From the NCBI GenBank assembly GCA_030248295.1, contig JASANH010001214.1, forward strand, positions 62,001 through 126,000: DNA of 64,000 nucleotides, written 5' to 3'. The first letter of the stretch is position 1. The number at the start of each line of letters is the position of its first letter. A program made the translations under genes and the position numbers. Shown one piece after another: positions 33,159 to 44,171 of the stretch. The stretch comes from Mesodorylaimus sp. YZB2_4 (taxonomy: Eukaryota > Nematoda > Enoplea > Dorylaimida > Dorylaimidae). The notes beneath the pieces were generated by a model. The model saw only the letters and a program-made list of their open reading frames with translations. It was not told where the DNA came from and ran no database searches.

Positions 33159-36100
33159 ATGAAGGATTTGCAATCGTCACCGACAGCCGCTTCCTCACCA
33201 CCTCCACCTGTACCACCGAAGACATCTGGTCTAACCAGCGCCGTACCATTTCCCGAACAGGTGCAGTGTGCTCAATGTAAACAATTCAAAGCACCGAAGG
33301 ATCAGTGGTGGTGCCGATCTTGCCAAAAGACTTTGTGCAGGTATGTAAATGAGGAAGGACTATGGTGCTTGACTTGGCGGAGTGGGAACTAGCACGCTAG
33401 GGTCCACCCCTAACCTCATTTTGACCATCACTTCACCATAGCGCATATGTGCATCTTTTCCAGCACCTGCAATCTAATGCAAGGCCACACTGAGCATCGT
33501 ACAGCTCCTTGGCGTCCCGATGAACTTGTACGCAGTTTGATCGACGCCATCGAAGCTCGTTGCACAGCACGAATCAACCGTGCTTCGGAAGAAGAGGCGG
33601 CTATCAAGGAATATATGCGAGACATTGAAGCTTATTTTTTGAACAAATTGCATCGTCAGTTGGAAGAAAGGAACGAGGAGGACCGATCCTTAGTGTCAGT
33701 GGTCTGCGCAGCGGCTGGTGTGTCAGCGTCGGACCGGAAGCGATGGCCGCCGGCGTCACATTCGCCGACCGTTATCACGAACTCCTCCTCGTCCATTCAT
33801 CCAACATTGGTCGGATTCGATCTTCTGACCGATGACAGCGTGGCAAGACTGGTCACTGAGATTGGTCGTCTTTTGCCCGCCGACTCTGCTCGCACATTGA
33901 CCGTCAGCAAATTCCCACGATTGGTTTCATCGTCGGCTCGAACAAGTGCTACTTCATCGCCTTTGCTGGGTGCGGATCGTCGGTCATTTTCGTTGACCAA
34001 AACTTCTGAATCGGAACAAGAAGGTCGAAGTCCGACCAATGCGACTGGTCGTTTTTATAACTTCGCCGCAGTGTTGCCCGATATTGAGCCATTGGAGTTC
34101 GCTCAACTGTTGGAGCAGCAGCGTGACTTCTCACCGAGAACGCGTTCGCGATCAATGTCCGGACAGGGTGCTCAAGCTCGCAGTATGACACCATTCGTCG
34201 AGCACGTGAGTAGCAGGGCTCAAAGCCCCGCGCCTGGAGCTAATGGAACTCCGCTGACCGTGTATGGGAGTGTTGACGTGGACAGTGTGAATAACAGGTA
34301 AGAGGGCAGGAGCAAGTGCATCGTATAACCCTTGCCCTCAATTCTATCTCTTCTCCTTACTGTCCCTTTGAAATTTCACTGTCTAGGCTGACATTGTAAT
34401 GCAGAAATATAGAACGACATGGGTTGTTATCTGAATGTGTGGAACTTGGAACTCTAGACTCTAGACTGCGCGAGGACCTTGGAGAGGCGTAGTAGCGGTT
34501 TTTAACTCGGCTTTCTGACGTATTACTCGCTTCTTCGTGCAATAAACATGCACGTGCTAGCAATAACTTATTTTTGAATCCGTCTTAAGGATTCAACCGG
34601 GGCATCTTATTGTTTGGTGTAGGGCTAAAACAAGCTTTTCCATGAGCACCCAGGGAGTCTCCGCCGATGGGGCACACGAGGAGAGCGGGATCCTTATTTC
34701 TTCACAAAAATATGCTGGCCTGTCAAAACTCTACGGGGGCTATCTCCTCATTTTCACCATCACTGATCCCTAGTTCCGACCCCTCATATGTGCTGTATAT
34801 GGAATATCCCTTGGGGTACAAGGGTATCTTATGGTGGGTGTCTACAACGACCACAGCCGCAGCAGTCCTGAATTCTAACCAGTGGGTCGTTGACCCCTCC
34901 GAGGCAGTGAACCCTTTTTGGTGCAATTTTATGGTACAATCTTTTTTTGTCTTTAGTCTATCTTCAGCATCTGAAAAAGAAAAATGTAGCTTGGCAACTC
35001 GCTCAACCTCAGCTAAGCACACTTGTACAATGATTGTCACCCAGGCTGTGACACATTTGCCTAATGATCGTACCCCAACGTCGACCCGCAAACAATCGAC
35101 CAATGGTCAAGACCAAGCTTCCGAAGCTGCCAGCAGCGTCCAATTGATGATTTCCGAAGACACACAAACGTCGTCTAGTTGGCTGACCAGTGCCACCCAA
35201 ACGGACATGGTGGGCAATGGGAACATCCAGATGACGTCCACTCCAAACGGCAGTCCGGATGGAAATCGGTGTATCACTGATGGTACTCTCGAGTCGAGCG
35301 TAGAATCGTCGAAATCTCACAATGGCGATTCTGTGAACGGGAGTTCCATGAATGTAACGGCCTTTACTTTTGGTGAAGAATATTTGACTCGTCCCATCGA
35401 TGTCCGTCCTTTGCCCAATGGTCGTCTAGCAGTCAGTGATTCGTGCGGCGGTGTCTACATCACAAATTCGAAAGGTGATGTATCGCACCAAATCGCTTTG
35501 GACGGATATAGCGCCAGTAGTCTGTGCTATTTGACGACCAACCGACCCGCAGACGAGGATCGCTATCCGCCATTGCTACTGGTCAGCGTCCTACGAAAAC
35601 GCAATCGCACAATTAACTTCTATCACGCGCGAGATTTCACTTTATTGGACACTGTCGAGTGTCCGAGCGAGCCACAGATCGATTTGGGACGCAGTCGATG
35701 GCTGGCTGCTGATGATCGCGGAGCATTGTTCATGGTGTCTGGCGATGGGAAAGTATCGGCTTTGTGGAAGTATTATCCCGCCACAAAGGGATGGATCCTA
35801 TTGAAGAAAACTACAAAAACGAGGCAAGTATATGATTGTGACATTTTCTGATATCCTGCCCTGACAGATTCCTTTCCAGATACCAATACTTGGATGTAGT
35901 GCACACAATGACTGACCCTGCCAGCGTCACGTTACTGACCTGCGATGGCCTGCGTGGTTCGTTATTGCTCATCACAGTCAGTCGGAATTCGAATGGTGGC
36001 CACAGTAAGATTATGGGAGAAGAAGATTTTTCGCAAACTTACGGCTTAGGTCGCTATATTCGATCACCAGCCTCGGCTGTGGTCGATTATCAAGGCAACA

Positions 36101-36345
36101 TGATCATCTTGGATTATTCCACAGGAAAATTATGGATGTTACGCGCGCCAAAACCAGGAGCTGAGCAAAACGGTACTGATAGCGATCGTCGATTGAAGCT
36201 ATTAACCGAGGTGGGCCCGCAGCAAGGCATCGGCTTGTCAGTGACGGCACCCTGGGATGGCTATCGTCCACACGGTGACCACTGGTGTTACTTGGCGTGC
36301 TTCAACAAGAAACGGGTGCACGCCGTTAAATACTTATCGGATTAG
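33159..36345 (+). CDS. B-box zinc finger / NHL-type propeller protein (TRIM-NHL-like, no RING)
   Basis: Exons 33159-33340, 33464-34297, 34957-35823 and 35880-36345 give 782 residues, in frame. After a proline-rich start (SSPPPPVPPKT) comes a B-box-like finger split by intron 1: CAQCKQFKAPKDQWWCRSC, then LCSTC, then GHTEH. A charged helical stretch (EAIEARCTARINRASEEEAA region) could form a coiled coil. A long Ser/Thr-rich part with tyrosine-poor low complexity follows. The C-terminal third has propeller-like strands typical of NHL repeats (RPIDVRPLPNGRLAVSDS; RSPASAVVDYQGNMIILDYS). No RING finger is seen, so ubiquitin ligase activity is not expected from this model unless an upstream exon was missed. 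Relatives act in RNA regulation or ubiquitination. Intron 3 uses a GC donor (AG|GCAAGT). Confidence 0.75.
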
Positions 36346-36750
36346 AGTTAGCATCCTTAACTAGAGCACGAGGGGATGGATATTTGTGATTCTAAGTAAT
36401 GGGTTATGCTCGGACTTAAAATATTTTTCTTATCAGTGATGAGGGGTTTGTTTGTTGGAATGAGGTCCAGTCACTAATCCGCACTTTGTAGTCTTATGGT
36501 GCGATTATCAGGTACGAATGACTTAATTTGAAGGCGCGTATTTTGCAAATAAATGATTATGGCTGCTAGGCCATGCATCCTGACTGAAAAAAATGGTCAG
36601 AAACTGATTTCCAATTTAGTACTTTCAGGCCGTTCGCAGGTCGCAAAAAAATCTAAACAAGTGGGGGCACGCAGTTTCAGCAGAAAGATACCAAGACAAC
36701 ATCGGCAAGACTCAGGACACAAGGCAAGCTTCAGATCATATCTCTGGCGA

Positions 36751-38713
36751 TCAGCTCTTTTTGCTCACAGTGGGCTTCGATGGAGGCGGCCCAACGGGAA
36801 TCTCGATGTACCTGGGGTTTTCCTCGTTCATTTTCGGAGGGACCTCCAGGTAATTCGTGATGCGTTTCTGGCCCACTTCCGGTGAAGGTCGTACTGGCAG
36901 CTCCAGGTAGTTCGTGATGCGTTTCTTATTCACTTCCAGAGATGGCTGTGGTGGCAGCTTCAAGTAGCCAGTCGTCCTTTTTTTTGCGACCTTCTGCTTC
37001 TCCTGTGACGAGTCAGACGAGGTCACGCCGGCCGTATCTTGTTTCTTGACCGTAGTTGGTTGTGACGACGTCGGCACAGGTAGTTTGATGTAATTGCGCG
37101 GATTGTAAGCCACGGATGGTTTAAGTAGCTTTTTATAGCTCGGACGTTTCTGATCGGGTTTCGACGCGGACAGTCGATCGCGTTTTATGTCCTTCGACTT
37201 TTTGTTTTTGCTGCGCTTATTTTTTGGAGTGGTCAGATTCTCGTAGATGTTGGATTCATCATGGGAATCTGAGTTGCTTGTTTCGATCGACGCGTAAGCC
37301 GTGGAGTTAATCGTTTGAGTTTGATACGGCCCCTTGACATTTGAGGTCGAATTGTACTGTGAGTTGTAAGTGGATTGCGGGTTGCCGCTGACCGAGGTGT
37401 AGCTGGAACGTGAGCGACCTGTCGATTGATAGCGCTGCCGGCTTCTGTCCTTCTTCCATTTCGAAGCAACTGCTTTTTCTGCAGCGCATTTTGCAAGCAT
37501 CATTGCAGCGAGTCGTCGTTTGTGATTTCGACGGCGTACGACCACAAGTGTCAAGGCGATGATCAAGAGGAGAATGAGCAACCCCACGACCCCGAGAACA
37601 ACCCACACCCAAACGGACATTGTTTCTTCCTCTTTATGTTCTTGGTTCTGATTGAAGACTTTATTGCCAGTGTTTGTGGAACCGCTGGGGCTGCTTTGAT
37701 CGCCAATGGTATTGGGAGTCGTAGCGAGGTTGCATCGCAAGCATTCCTCGCACCATGTTGTGTTTGGCTGGATGCAGAATCGTTGGCAGCCGATTCTCAG
37801 CCAATGTTGCTCGCAACTGCCCTTGCAGTCTTTCGATTCGCAAATGGGTTCATTGATTGGAGGACTGTCGTCGCATGCGGCTGGGTCACCTTGATTCCAC
37901 CATCTACCCTTGCAGTCGACCATATTGGCTTCATAGTAGCAGACCTAAGACAGATCAAGAGGTGAGGAGTGAAGATCGACAAAATCAAAGTTTTCTCACT
38001 TTGTTGTAGTTGCAGGGTGGTTTTTGTGGTTGGAGTTGACGCCTTACGTTTTTAAAGATTTCTTCGTTCAACTCAGAATAGTTCTGGAGATGAATACGAT
38101 GTTGCGAGTCACCTCCAACGACACTCAACTGATGTGGACCGACTGGAATTCGTGTTTTTGGCATCTTTCCATCAGCATCAGTGCAAAATTCTTCTCCGAT
38201 GTGAATGATAAAAATTTTGACTCCAGTATCCCGCAATCTTTTTGCGATGATCTCGGTTTCATTCATTCGCGTACCATTCTCGCCCATTGGGCACCCGTCG
38301 GAGAACACCAGGAGCACGTTTTGAACGTTTGGTCGCCGATCGGTCGGCAAGACTTCGTCGATGACTCCTTGCAAACCAAGGTCGGTGTGCGTCCACCCCG
38401 GGGATCGAGCCTGCATGGTTTCGAGGTTCTTTGCGAACTCACTGGCATTGTGGCTGAAACCTTGAATAAGATGGAAGTCCGATGCGAAGGTGGCCAATGC
38501 CAAATGAGTTGATTTTTCACCGACAGGGAACGTGTTTGGCAGTTTGCGAATGACGTCGATCAGTTGCTCGCGTTCGTCGTCGCCTATACTTTCTGACACG
38601 TCGAGCAAGACGATGATGTCCAGTTCGGCATATTCGTATTTTTGGTCACGGCATTGAGTTAGCTGCATGGACAGAAACACTAACAAATAGACGAATTTGC
38701 TCATGTCTTTCAT
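36751..38713 (-). CDS. vWA-domain single-pass receptor with repeated tyrosine motifs in its tail
   Basis: Two exons, 38713-38000 and 37944-36751, 635 residues, phase 0. Signal peptide (MSKFVYLLVFLSMQLTQC), then a von Willebrand A domain with a full metal site: DVSES near residue 35, the TDLGL threonine and FSDGCP. A cysteine-rich segment follows (CDDSPPINEPICESKDC; WCEECLRCN). One membrane helix (WVWVVLGVVGLLILLLIIAL) leads to a basic cytoplasmic tail of about 240 residues. The tail holds five near-identical motifs: NYIKLP, GYLKLP, NYLELP, NYLEVP and RYIEIP, roughly 18-50 residues apart, the last three within 40 residues. The vWA metal site suggests binding to matrix or cell-surface ligands. 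The tyrosine motifs suggest phosphorylation-dependent adaptor docking. Both are inference. Either of two close ATGs could start it. Confidence 0.85.
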
Positions 38714-40322
38714 GGCCGACCGCTCTCCGCGAATTCACTTACGCACACTGATTAAAGTTAACACAGGGGGTTGTGCCTACTCACTTCACACTGCTCAACT
38801 CCTGTAGCTGCAGTAGCAAGCGATGTGTTTGCCTGAAGACTATGCAAAAACTCTAGTTGAAAATGGAGCTGAATAAGACACTCTGCTTCCTTAATTCATC
38901 TACGGACGCTCTGTAGTGTAGCTGGTCCAGAGCCCGTTTTCTTAATATACAGTTCATGAAAAGCAATGTTGTTTCTTTACGCCTACAGTATCAGCATGGA
39001 GGGGCCAGAATCTTTCTTTTGTGGGAAGATCCACGGCCGTTGGGTGTGTGGTCCTTTCAAAAAAAATGGCATACAGTATGACATGCCATAAACACGTGGG
39101 CATTTTATTTACCGCTTACCACCTCTGTTTTGGCAAGATGTTCAATGAAAAATCCAAAAAGTGACGATGGAGGTGCGAGTGACTCCATCCAATCTTTGAT
39201 CTCGTTCTCCGATCCTTGGTAAGCTCCTTTTCATTGGAATTTTTGTGTTTTATGCCGATTCAGGAAGACTACAAATGAGAACACGAAAAAACTTGTGTTC
39301 AAGGTCTCTAGACGTCCCTTGATGAGTTAGTATCTAACATTTTTTGAATGAAAAGACTTGGCAGGAAACACAATGTGGCCACCCTGATGGTCGACATTGG
39401 TCAGTTCTGTTGTACACTTCACGACACAGGACTGAGTACCACACTGGTTTTTGTAAATTGTCTTTACGGGTGACCAGGGTCGGAGATAGCATTGTGCCAG
39501 TGGAATGGCGAAAACATTTGGGCAAGAACAGTTGAAGTTAGAGGCGGAGTGTGGATTTGCAAGGAAAACGTGTTCCCACTGGCTCAAGATTGTAAAAAGT
39601 TGCCGAACCAAGAAGGGTTAGAAAAATGCCCGGCCTACTAGGAGCGTGCACTTTTTATAGGCCTGTTGCTTATAGATCCTAGTTGGGCTTCTCTTAACTG
39701 ATATTTTTTCAGGTGAATGAAGAAGTTCAGTTGCTAACTTGCCGTATCTCACCTTTGTAAAGGTGACTAAATATCGATCGATCGTAAATTACCGCAAATA
39801 GGTTTCGAGACAATCATCAACTGATTATCAGACTAATGTAGAGGGCTGACTGGCCGATATGCACAGGGCCCCAGCTAGGAGCGTCACCCGTCAGCGCGAT
39901 TTTTCAGTCATGGACTAGGTCGGAAGACTTGGTTGGCTGTCCTGGGGTTTGCAAAACCTGCACATCACGCCCCCACTCACGCAGACCCAGACGAATTACT
40001 AAGCCTTCGACAAGATTTCTAGGTAGCCTCCTATGGACTACTTCAAAAGAGACAGTGGGCTGTCTACTCTGCGGTGACTGACAAGGAAAGAGAAGGGTCC
40101 TTAATCCACTCATGGAAACGTGGGTACGAGCCGAGGGCGTGCACTGCTGTAATCTTGAAGCCACAACAGGCAGCTTGACTTTGCTTTTTGATCGTGTGAG
40201 GGATGAAATGACAGAAGTGTATTCATAGCTTCAGTGTATTACTGAGATAAAAGGTAGTAGAAAGAATGATAGCATATCTCGATATATGAGGTTCTACAGC
40301 TATCGATAATCAGTTTTTTCGA
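38714..40322. other. intergenic with one dispersed repeat
   Basis: Nothing recognised apart from the repeat at 39880-39965. Several short open stretches near 39.3-39.6 kb overlap on both strands and have no family pattern. Confidence 0.4.
39880..39965 (+). repeat. dispersed repeat, family 4 copy
   Basis: GAGCGTCACCCGTCAG..., CAGTCATGGACTAGGTCGG and AAGACTTGGTTGGCTG match the copy at 17430-17525 in order and spacing. Confidence 0.6.
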
Positions 40323-41197
40323 TTATTGACATGTGAGGGCACTCGAACAATGGCCTGACTCGCATTGACCATTTCGATTGCACTGACCATCCTTGGCCAC
40401 CCTGCCTTGCACATTGCCGTCCTTGGCACACGTCGATTGAGGACAGTAGCCCGAGTAGCACTGATCATCCCTCGTACATCGACCACCACCGCCGACTTTA
40501 CCTTGCACCTTGCTGTCCTTTGCGCAAATGGCATTGGCGCAATGAGCGGAATAGCATTGGTCATCTCGAGTGCATTCACCACCGCCAGCCACTTTTCCAG
40601 CAGCAGGGCTGTCGCGAGCGCAATTGTAAGTGCGGGCTGGGCAATATCCACTGTAGCACTGCTCATTCCGACGACATTGGCCTCCCCCACCCACTTTTCC
40701 CAACTGAGGACTGTCAGTTGCGCAGGTGGTAGTGGGACAGTAGCCCGAGTAACACTGGTCGTGGCGGAGGCAGGTTTGGCCTTGCATCTTTTTGCCCGGG
40801 TACGATCGTGGAACAGCACCAACGTCTCCCGAGGCAGCTTCGCAGACATTTTGCACACAGCGGTTCGAATTGCACTGGAAATTTTCAGTGCAATGACCTC
40901 CCATTCCCACTTTGCCAGCTGTCTCGCTATCGGTGGTGCATCGTCCACGATAGCACACACCAGAATAGCAGTTGTGGCCGTCCGTGCATTGTCCACCTGC
41001 ACGAGTTGTTCCTGCGGCCGCGTTTAGCACTCCTAGAAAATAGGCAATTGGTGGTGGTCCATATGGCGCCGCATTTGCAACCCACGTGGATTGAAAATGG
41101 TGCTCCCCACGATGAAGACCCATGTGAACCCTGTAAACAGCTTACACATACCCGAAATTGCACTCACAATAAGACAAATAAGCAGAATCGGTTGCAT
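40323..41197 (-). CDS. secreted protein of seven tandem four-cysteine repeats
   Basis: Exons 41197-41152 and 41032-40323 give 251 residues. The signal peptide is on exon 1 (MQPILLICLIVSAISG). The rest is seven units of about 32 residues with the pattern GGxCxxxxQCYSGYC then C and a spacer GKVGG, for example GGRCTRDDQCYSGYCPQS. Each has four cysteines. The last unit is short and ends at LTCQ, the stop. The pattern resembles Dickkopf N-terminal, prokineticin or EB-type modules, but I cannot assign it firmly. Units 5 and 6 are the most alike, so the array grew by internal duplication. An alternative ATG lies eight codons upstream (41221). Probably extracellular; role unknown. Confidence 0.82.
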
Positions 41198-42060
41198 GGT
41201 TTCGCAGCTTTTTTGAACCACAACGTCACGCCTCAGACTCTCAAAGCATTTGAGTCCCTGATACTAGTAAGCTCCAGTCCTAGCTGCTCTCTGCGCACGT
41301 ACCCACTACCGATCATCAATCTTTCCCCCCAAACATGTGGTTATCGCCTGGAAACATTCATCTTTGCTCTTGTTGTCTGATCGTACACAGTGGCCAAAAA
41401 ATCTGAGCTTGCGGTGCCAGTGTCAGCTGTCCTCTGAATGAATGATGGTCATACCGTGTTTCCTGGAATGACTTCCTAGGTATCTGCCAATAGCTAGCAA
41501 GGTTCTTTATCTTCGAACCCTCTGAGAGGCCCCTGCAAAGCATCTGCCGTGTCACACAAGTGGGAGCTTCAGCAGGATATTTCTTAGCAAGAGCACACGG
41601 AAGGGTGTATACGAGTCAAAACAGCATTTATGTTGTGTCAGTAATTCTGGTGACTAGGCATAGCATAAGAAATCAAATGTTTGGTTTCGGTATTTAAGTG
41701 CTGAGCTCGTGTTGAACCCAGTAGTGATACGACTGCTTGGTTTTATGGGATGGTGTTCATTTGGGGAGCTAGTTGTTACGAGTATTCTACATAACTAACT
41801 CCCTCTTCGATCCATCAGACGGGTTTTTAATTCCACCTTTCGCTGACCTAGAGCACAAAACCAATAATATCATTGAAAATCAAAGCCTTTTTCCTCATAG
41901 CAGTCTCGATTCTGCAAATTGATATCGCATACAACTGGAAATCCGCTTATTCCGACCTACTGTGCAGAAGTGTAATATATGTTTAGAGATTAGGTGTACA
42001 GTAGGCTCATGATCTGAATAAGAAAGTGTAAAGTTGACTTTGGATTGAAACCACTCTGGG
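41198..42060. other. intergenic, nothing recognised
   Basis: Upstream of the Cys-repeat gene. No repeats or coding signals were seen. Confidence 0.4.
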
Positions 42061-42061
42061 C

Positions 42062-42438
42062 CCAGCATCGACCGATCCAACCCTGGGCCTGGATCCCGAT
42101 CTAATCGGTCAATCCGCTTCAAAAGAATTTAGATTGATGGGGATGACGTACTTGGCACTGCGTCATCGCCAACCTCCTCTGTCTCGTCGCTGTCACTCTG
42201 TCAGTCCACTCTAAAGGACACAGGGAGGGGAGATAAGCAGAGCCTAAAATGGGACTGAATGCTGTTTTGAGAGAAAAACGGGATTTTCTCATCATAGTAT
42301 GCCACACCTTATCATTCTTCAGCAGGTACAGAGCGTAAAATTTCAGTTGCCGATCCGGCCGATCCGGCCGATCCAGCGGTCGGATCGGATCAACCCCTCG
42401 GATCGGCGGATCGGTTCGGCCGGATCGGTTACTGCTGG
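42062..42438. mobile_element. small inverted-repeat element rich in GATCC/GGATC
   Basis: The ends CCAGCATCGACCGATCC (42062-42078) and, inverted, CCAGCAGTAACCGATCC (42422-42438) match at 14 of 17 positions. Inside the right end are several GGATCGG/CCGATCC units. No transposase is present. It resembles the element at 44461-44901 in using repeated GATCC-type subterminal units. Confidence 0.5.
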
Positions 42439-42512
42439 TCAATGCTTATTACAAGGTAAGATGATGTGCGAGTAAACACAGGCAGCTACTATACATACCA
42501 CTTTATGACCCG

Positions 42513-42640
42513 GCTCAATCAAAGAGCGGCGCAACAGAAAGAAGCGCAATTCGGGGTCGGCGAAATTTGGACATGGCGCAAACCAAAACAGCGCAATTGG
42601 GTCAGCGCAACGAGAAACGGCGCAATCCGGAACGGCTGAA
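42513..42640. repeat. 15-16 bp period minisatellite with GCGCAA core
   Basis: GCGCAA occurs at 42529, 42544, 42576, 42591, 42605 and 42620. Near matches lie at 42513 (GCTCAA), 42560 (GCGAAA) and 42635 (GCTGAA). All are spaced 14-16 bases. The bases between are mostly A-rich and poorly conserved. Confidence 0.75.
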
Positions 42641-43079
42641 CTGGCCTACACCCGGTGCAAGACCCGTTAGTGGCAGATGGACACTGGCGTAGGCGCATAC
42701 TCGTATTTCTTTCTGCAGCGTAGCGGTCGTGCGTAGCCTGGGATTCTTGAGGGCTGTTTTAAAATCTTGGTCTTCAAATCAAGTTAACTTATAGTTGCAA
42801 GAAATCACTTGCGCCCGCATTTGAGGATACACCTCACTCCTTTTTTTGCTCTTGTAGAGGACCGATTGTCGGCCTTTACCACTGGGGAAGGAAAAAGTTG
42901 GTTGTACGCCACAAGTTGCCATCGCCTGAACAGGAAGAAGAGCGGAAACATGGAGTGCGGACCACAAACCAGCGGGACTATCAGTGTCGGAGGAGAGATC
43001 TAAAGAAAGTGGACGCATAATACTGGCTCTGTCATTCGTGGTGACGGTGACTCCCGCTATGGTGCTCGAGCCCACATCA
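42641..43079. other. intergenic, nothing recognised
   Basis: Lies between the minisatellite and the LINE fragment. It may be further decayed element sequence. Confidence 0.3.
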
Positions 43080-43380
43080 ACACTGCATGGTCGAAATGGT
43101 GGCAGGTAACTTGGGTCCTATGCGACTGCGCAATCCCTCCACTCGAATCCAAGACTTACAAGGCCATGGCCCTCCCAGTCGCCCTATACGGGTCCAAGTG
43201 CTGGCCAGCGACAGCGAAGCATGAGAAAGGCCTCCATGTGATGGAAATGCCTTGGACTCGCTGATTCGACCAAGCTGTGAACGAAGTCGTAACGCGACGA
43301 CTGGGCGTTGCGCCATAAGAAGAGAAGACTCCAACAGTGCGACCACGTCGTGCGTAGAGGGAAGCATGTACAGTGAGTAA
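43080..43380 (+). mobile_element. LINE reverse transcriptase C-terminal fragment (relic)
   Basis: Plus-strand translation of about 43152-43330 reads KTYKAMALPVALYGSKCWP, then HVMEMPWTR, a stop, and VTRRLGVAP. These are landmarks of the C-terminal part of LINE reverse transcriptases (LYGSECW, EMRMLRW, GVAPI). A stop and missing bases show decay. Confidence 0.65.
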
Positions 43381-43476
43381 GTAAACTGACCGTCGGTTTC
43401 TGGTCGGCCCAAGATAAGATGGGTGCACTGAATGGTCGAGGGCACGTGAGTGAGAAGTGGTCGGCATGCGGTCAGA

Positions 43477-43490
43477 GGGGGGGGGGGGGG
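43477..43490. repeat. G14 homopolymer tract
   Basis: Uninterrupted run of 14 G. Confidence 0.9.
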
Positions 43491-44171
43491 AATTTGTGCT
43501 CGAGATTTTGTGCAGTCGACCTTTATCGATGGCCCCTACTTGATGTGTTTAGTGAGTGACTCGCAATGCTTGTTAAGCGACAGTACATATTTGTATGAAG
43601 GATCTCGTCGGCGGTCTGCTTACCGTTAGGTCGCCGGGGTAGGCGAGTCTGCTTTTTAGAGGACCCTGCTTGAGGAGATCTAGTTGCAAGATTCAGCATG
43701 TCCAAAAACTCTCTCGCTTGACTTTGCTCAGTCCACGTGCGCACACCAAAGTGCAACATCATCGTTGCTCGCAGAACTTTATGATTCACCATTCGCCGAC
43801 GCACTGTAAACCAGAACTCCGGGACCAATACGGGGTGTCATCATCGTCGTTCGCTCGCACAACGCCTCGTCCTCGTCACACGTGTTCCAACAAAGAGCAA
43901 ACTTTAACTTTAACTCTGCGCGTGGACTACCAGCGGGCCGCCTTTAATCGATTTTAAACATCCTCATTTTTATGCAATTCACAGCAAACTGGGGTGCGTG
44001 CCTAGACGAGCTCGGGCTGCCTGTTTCGACTGGTTTGTCAAAACGTTAGTTCCCAGTCTCGGCCGCCGCCTGCCAGCAAATTCGGTAGACGTCTGCTATC
44101 GTGTCGATTCATCTTGCGCACCGTCATCGTGTTAGTTTTCATCAATTTTTCGATAATCAAGCTTAATTAAA
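43491..44171. other. intergenic, upstream of thioredoxin
   Basis: No coding pattern was recognised. The last 60 bases before the thioredoxin ATG are AT-rich. Confidence 0.4.

Noticed and set aside
34621-34956. Extra exon of the B-box gene beginning at GGCTAAAAC
   Set aside because: The frame opened by that acceptor has no usable donor before its stop. Joining 34297 directly to 34957 keeps the frame.
40310-41027. Long open stretches on both strands over the Cys-repeat gene
   Set aside because: They overlap the repeated codons in other frames. Only the frame with a signal peptide and ordered cysteines is real.
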